DNA from: Streptomyces eurocidicus
GTDB taxonomy: Bacteria > Actinomycetota > Actinomycetes > Streptomycetales > Streptomycetaceae
Reading direction: 5' to 3'
Length of the DNA: 64,000 nucleotides
Assembly (NCBI RefSeq): GCF_002891295.1
Contig: NZ_LGUI01000002.1
Location: 310,001-374,000 of the forward strand
This document shows positions 62,606 through 64,000 of this stretch, in pieces; position 1 is the first letter of the stretch; every line of letters starts with the position of its first letter. The notes below the pieces were generated by a model. It ran no database searches and was not told the DNA's origin. It saw nothing but the letters and a program-made list of their open reading frames with translations. Position numbers and translations under genes: made by a program.

Positions 62606-63231
62606 GGAGCCGGCGCGGGCGGCCACTCGCGGGTGGAGAGGACGCCCAGCACATATGCCTTGGCCACGAGCGCCGTACGGTTCGGCACCCGCCAGCGCCG
62701 GGTGAGCCTGGTCAAGTGGTAGTTGACGCCGTCGACCGTCAGGCCCACGGCCTTGCCGATGGCGGCGGTCGTGGCCCCGGCCGCGGCCAGCGCCAGGATG
62801 TGCCCCTCCACGACGCTGACCTCCGCCGTGGGCTCGGCCTGGCGGGGCACGGTCTCGGACCGTACGCGCAGCACGGCCAGCAGCATCGGGCTGGCCGGGA
62901 ACGCGTCGCCGACCGGGTCGACGAGCAGCTCGCCCTCCCGCTCGACCCCGTCCGTGCCCACCAGCCAGCGCACCTCGATCGGGTGCCGGGGCCGGCGGCC
63001 CAGCCGCAGCGCCTCGATGTGCCGGTCGAGCCGGCCGGGCGCCCGGGGCCGGAAGAGCTCGTGGAGGTTGCGGCCGCGCAGCCGGACGGGGGCCGTGCCC
63101 CACTCCGCGGCCATGGCCGGGTTGGCGACCGTGACCTCGCCGTCCGCCCGGCAGACCGCGATCGGGGTCGGGATCCGGTCGAGCAGCAGCAGGAAATGGT
63201 TGCGCCAGCTGATGAACTCTTCACTGCCCAC
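62539..63231 (-). CDS. PAS-LuxR transcriptional regulator
   Basis: A 230-residue regulator. The N-terminal PAS domain (about 10-125) starts SWRNHFLLLLDRIPTPIAVC and AVCRADGEVTVANPAM. The C-terminal LuxR-type HTH (about 145-200) is EGHILALAAAGATTAAIGKAVGLTVDG and NYHLTRLTRRWRVPNRTAL. Closely related PAS-LuxR proteins (PimM-like) activate polyene and other antibiotic genes. The start is GTG 63231, beginning VGSEEFISW; an alternative further upstream cannot be excluded. The last residues overlap the FhuF gene antisense. Confidence 0.85.
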   Translation of the reverse strand: MGSEEFISWRNHFLLLLDRIPTPIAVCRADGEVTVANPAMAAEWGTAPVRLRGRNLHELFRPRAPGRLDRHIEALRLGRRPRHPIEVRWLVGTDGVEREGELLVDPVGDAFPASPMLLAVLRVRSETVPRQAEPTAEVSVVEGHILALAAAGATTAAIGKAVGLTVDGVNYHLTRLTRRWRVPNRTALVAKAYVLGVLSTREWPPAPAPQRARGACRSTQSPHMPPGATR

Positions 63232-63505
63232 GCTCGTACCGGCCCCTCGCTCGTACCCGTGCCCGTCCAAGGGCCCGTCCAGTTGCTTGCCCGTCGGGCC
63301 GCGCGGGGGAGCGTCACGCCCCCAACCACTGCACAATCGTGCAGTTACGCGGACGATCGACGACGGCGGCGCGCGGAGCTGTCCGGGCTCCGCGCGCACC
63401 GGCTTGGCCAGGGCCCTTCGCTCCGTGAGCACGGACGGGCCGGGCGGGCGCGCCCTCGCCGCGGACCCCCGGAAGGGGCCCGGCCGGGCCCCGCCGGACA
63501 AGCCC

Positions 63506-64000
63506 TCAGAGCGCGAGCACGGCCGACTCCCGGGTGGCGTAGATGTCCCGGAGCCGGACCGACAGGGCCTCGTACGCGGCGTCGGCCCGGGCACCCAGGG
63601 CGCCGGGGTCGACCGGCTCGTCGCGCAGAACGCTCGCCGCGGCCATCGTCAGCGCCTTCTCCGCGGCGTCGGTCGGCGCCCGGACCTCGTCCGCCAGGAT
63701 GAAGCCGATCTGGGACCGCAGGGCGTCGAGAGCGGTGTCCGTCGCGGCGGACGCGTCCAGCATCGGTTGCCGGTAGGTCTCCGGTGGCTCCGCCGGGTCC
63801 TCCCGCAGGCGCGACCGGTAGTGCCGCCTCGCCGAGACGAAGGCGTGGAGGGAGGTCACGGCCTCCCGCAGCAGGGTGTTCACCTCGACGAGCTGGGTCA
63901 GCTCGAACGTCTCCCGGCGTTCGGCGACCGACTTGTACCGGTCGGCGGCCCTGGCCCGCGCCTCCCGCCGGGCCTGGGAACGGTTGTTGATGAAGCCCAT
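63506..64000 (-). CDS. Coiled-coil protein (at window edge)
   Basis: At least 164 residues, beginning MGFINNRSQARREARARAAD with the ATG on the last bases of the window; a start further out is possible. The region to about residue 140 is highly helical and charged (RYKSVAERRETFELTQL, LLREAVTSLHAFVSARRHY, ALRSQIGFILADEVRAPTD) with heptad-like spacing. There is no signal peptide or transmembrane helix in the visible part. No family recognised. Confidence 0.65.
   Translation of the reverse strand: MGFINNRSQARREARARAADRYKSVAERRETFELTQLVEVNTLLREAVTSLHAFVSARRHYRSRLREDPAEPPETYRQPMLDASAATDTALDALRSQIGFILADEVRAPTDAAEKALTMAAASVLRDEPVDPGALGARADAAYEALSVRLRDIYATRESAVLAL

Noticed and set aside
59215..63702. 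Continuous plus-strand frame of about 1495 codons
   Set aside because: It is antisense to the GH92 and LuxR genes, shows no domains, and arises only because stop codons are rare in GC-rich DNA.

Overview
The window looks like chromosomal DNA of a Streptomyces-type actinomycete. It is very GC-rich with strong third-position GC, uses many GTG and a few TTG starts, and codes densely on both strands. It carries actinomycete hallmarks: an aerobic-type CobN, an AfsR-like SARP regulator, a TipA-like MerR regulator, a class F sortase, a SpoIIE-type phosphatase with its own ATPase domain, and a complete 2-methylisoborneol (earthy odour) operon. The species cannot be named from the sequence. No tRNA, rRNA or CRISPR array was seen, and the only trace of a mobile element is a short serine-recombinase relic.

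Layout. 0-7.5 kb: cobN, an SDR oxidoreductase behind two TetR-type operator boxes, a secreted VWA protein with a coupled membrane partner, and a secreted trypsin-like protease. 7.5-14 kb: an AT-richer island, then two divergent large signalling ATPases: an AfsR-like SARP (BTAD, NB-ARC, TPR) and a STAND NTPase with an acidic repeat linker and an RHIM-like motif. 14-20 kb: a coupled pair of unknown function with a GT-B/CDP-glycerol-transferase look, then an overlapping XRE / ImmA-IrrE protease / MAB_1171c-type membrane protein operon followed by a cytochrome P450. 20-26.4 kb: YIP1-like membrane protein, amino-acid permease, FAD monooxygenase, a Ni/Co transporter under a cobalamin riboswitch, and a trypsin-like secreted protein. 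26.5-33 kb: a Ddn-hemerythrin fusion, a 44-residue secreted peptide, a two-component system, an orphan ATP-grasp ligase, and a MarR/MFS pair with a dense operator array. 33-36 kb: a class F sortase with a likely substrate, then 1.4 kb of non-coding repeats. 36-48 kb: PAS-GAF-PP2C-ATPase phosphatase, LysR and DHA2-type exporter, a secreted beta-rich protein, FUSC exporter, amidase, recombinase relic, TipA-like regulator, and two unknown genes. 48.5-52.1 kb: family 2B encapsulin, 2-methylisoborneol synthase and GPP methyltransferase. 52-64 kb: small secreted protein, truncated secreted-protein relic, nucleotidyltransferase, esterase, FAD monooxygenase, Fpg/Nei glycosylase, APC permease, GH92 mannosidase, FhuF-like reductase overlapping a PAS-LuxR regulator, and a coiled-coil protein running to the window edge.

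How genes work together. CobN inserts cobalt into the corrin ring, and the B12-riboswitch-controlled transporter at 24.2 kb probably imports that cobalt. The three MIB genes make and methylate the C11 precursor, cyclise it, and house the cyclase in a protein shell. The sortase at 34 kb probably anchors the adjacent protein. Several regulators (MarR, LysR, TipA-like, the two-component system) sit next to probable targets. Non-coding structure is unusually rich: three full and one broken copy of a long palindromic repeat, a 30-bp perfect hairpin, a roughly 109-bp minisatellite with a 219-bp higher-order unit, and several clear operators.
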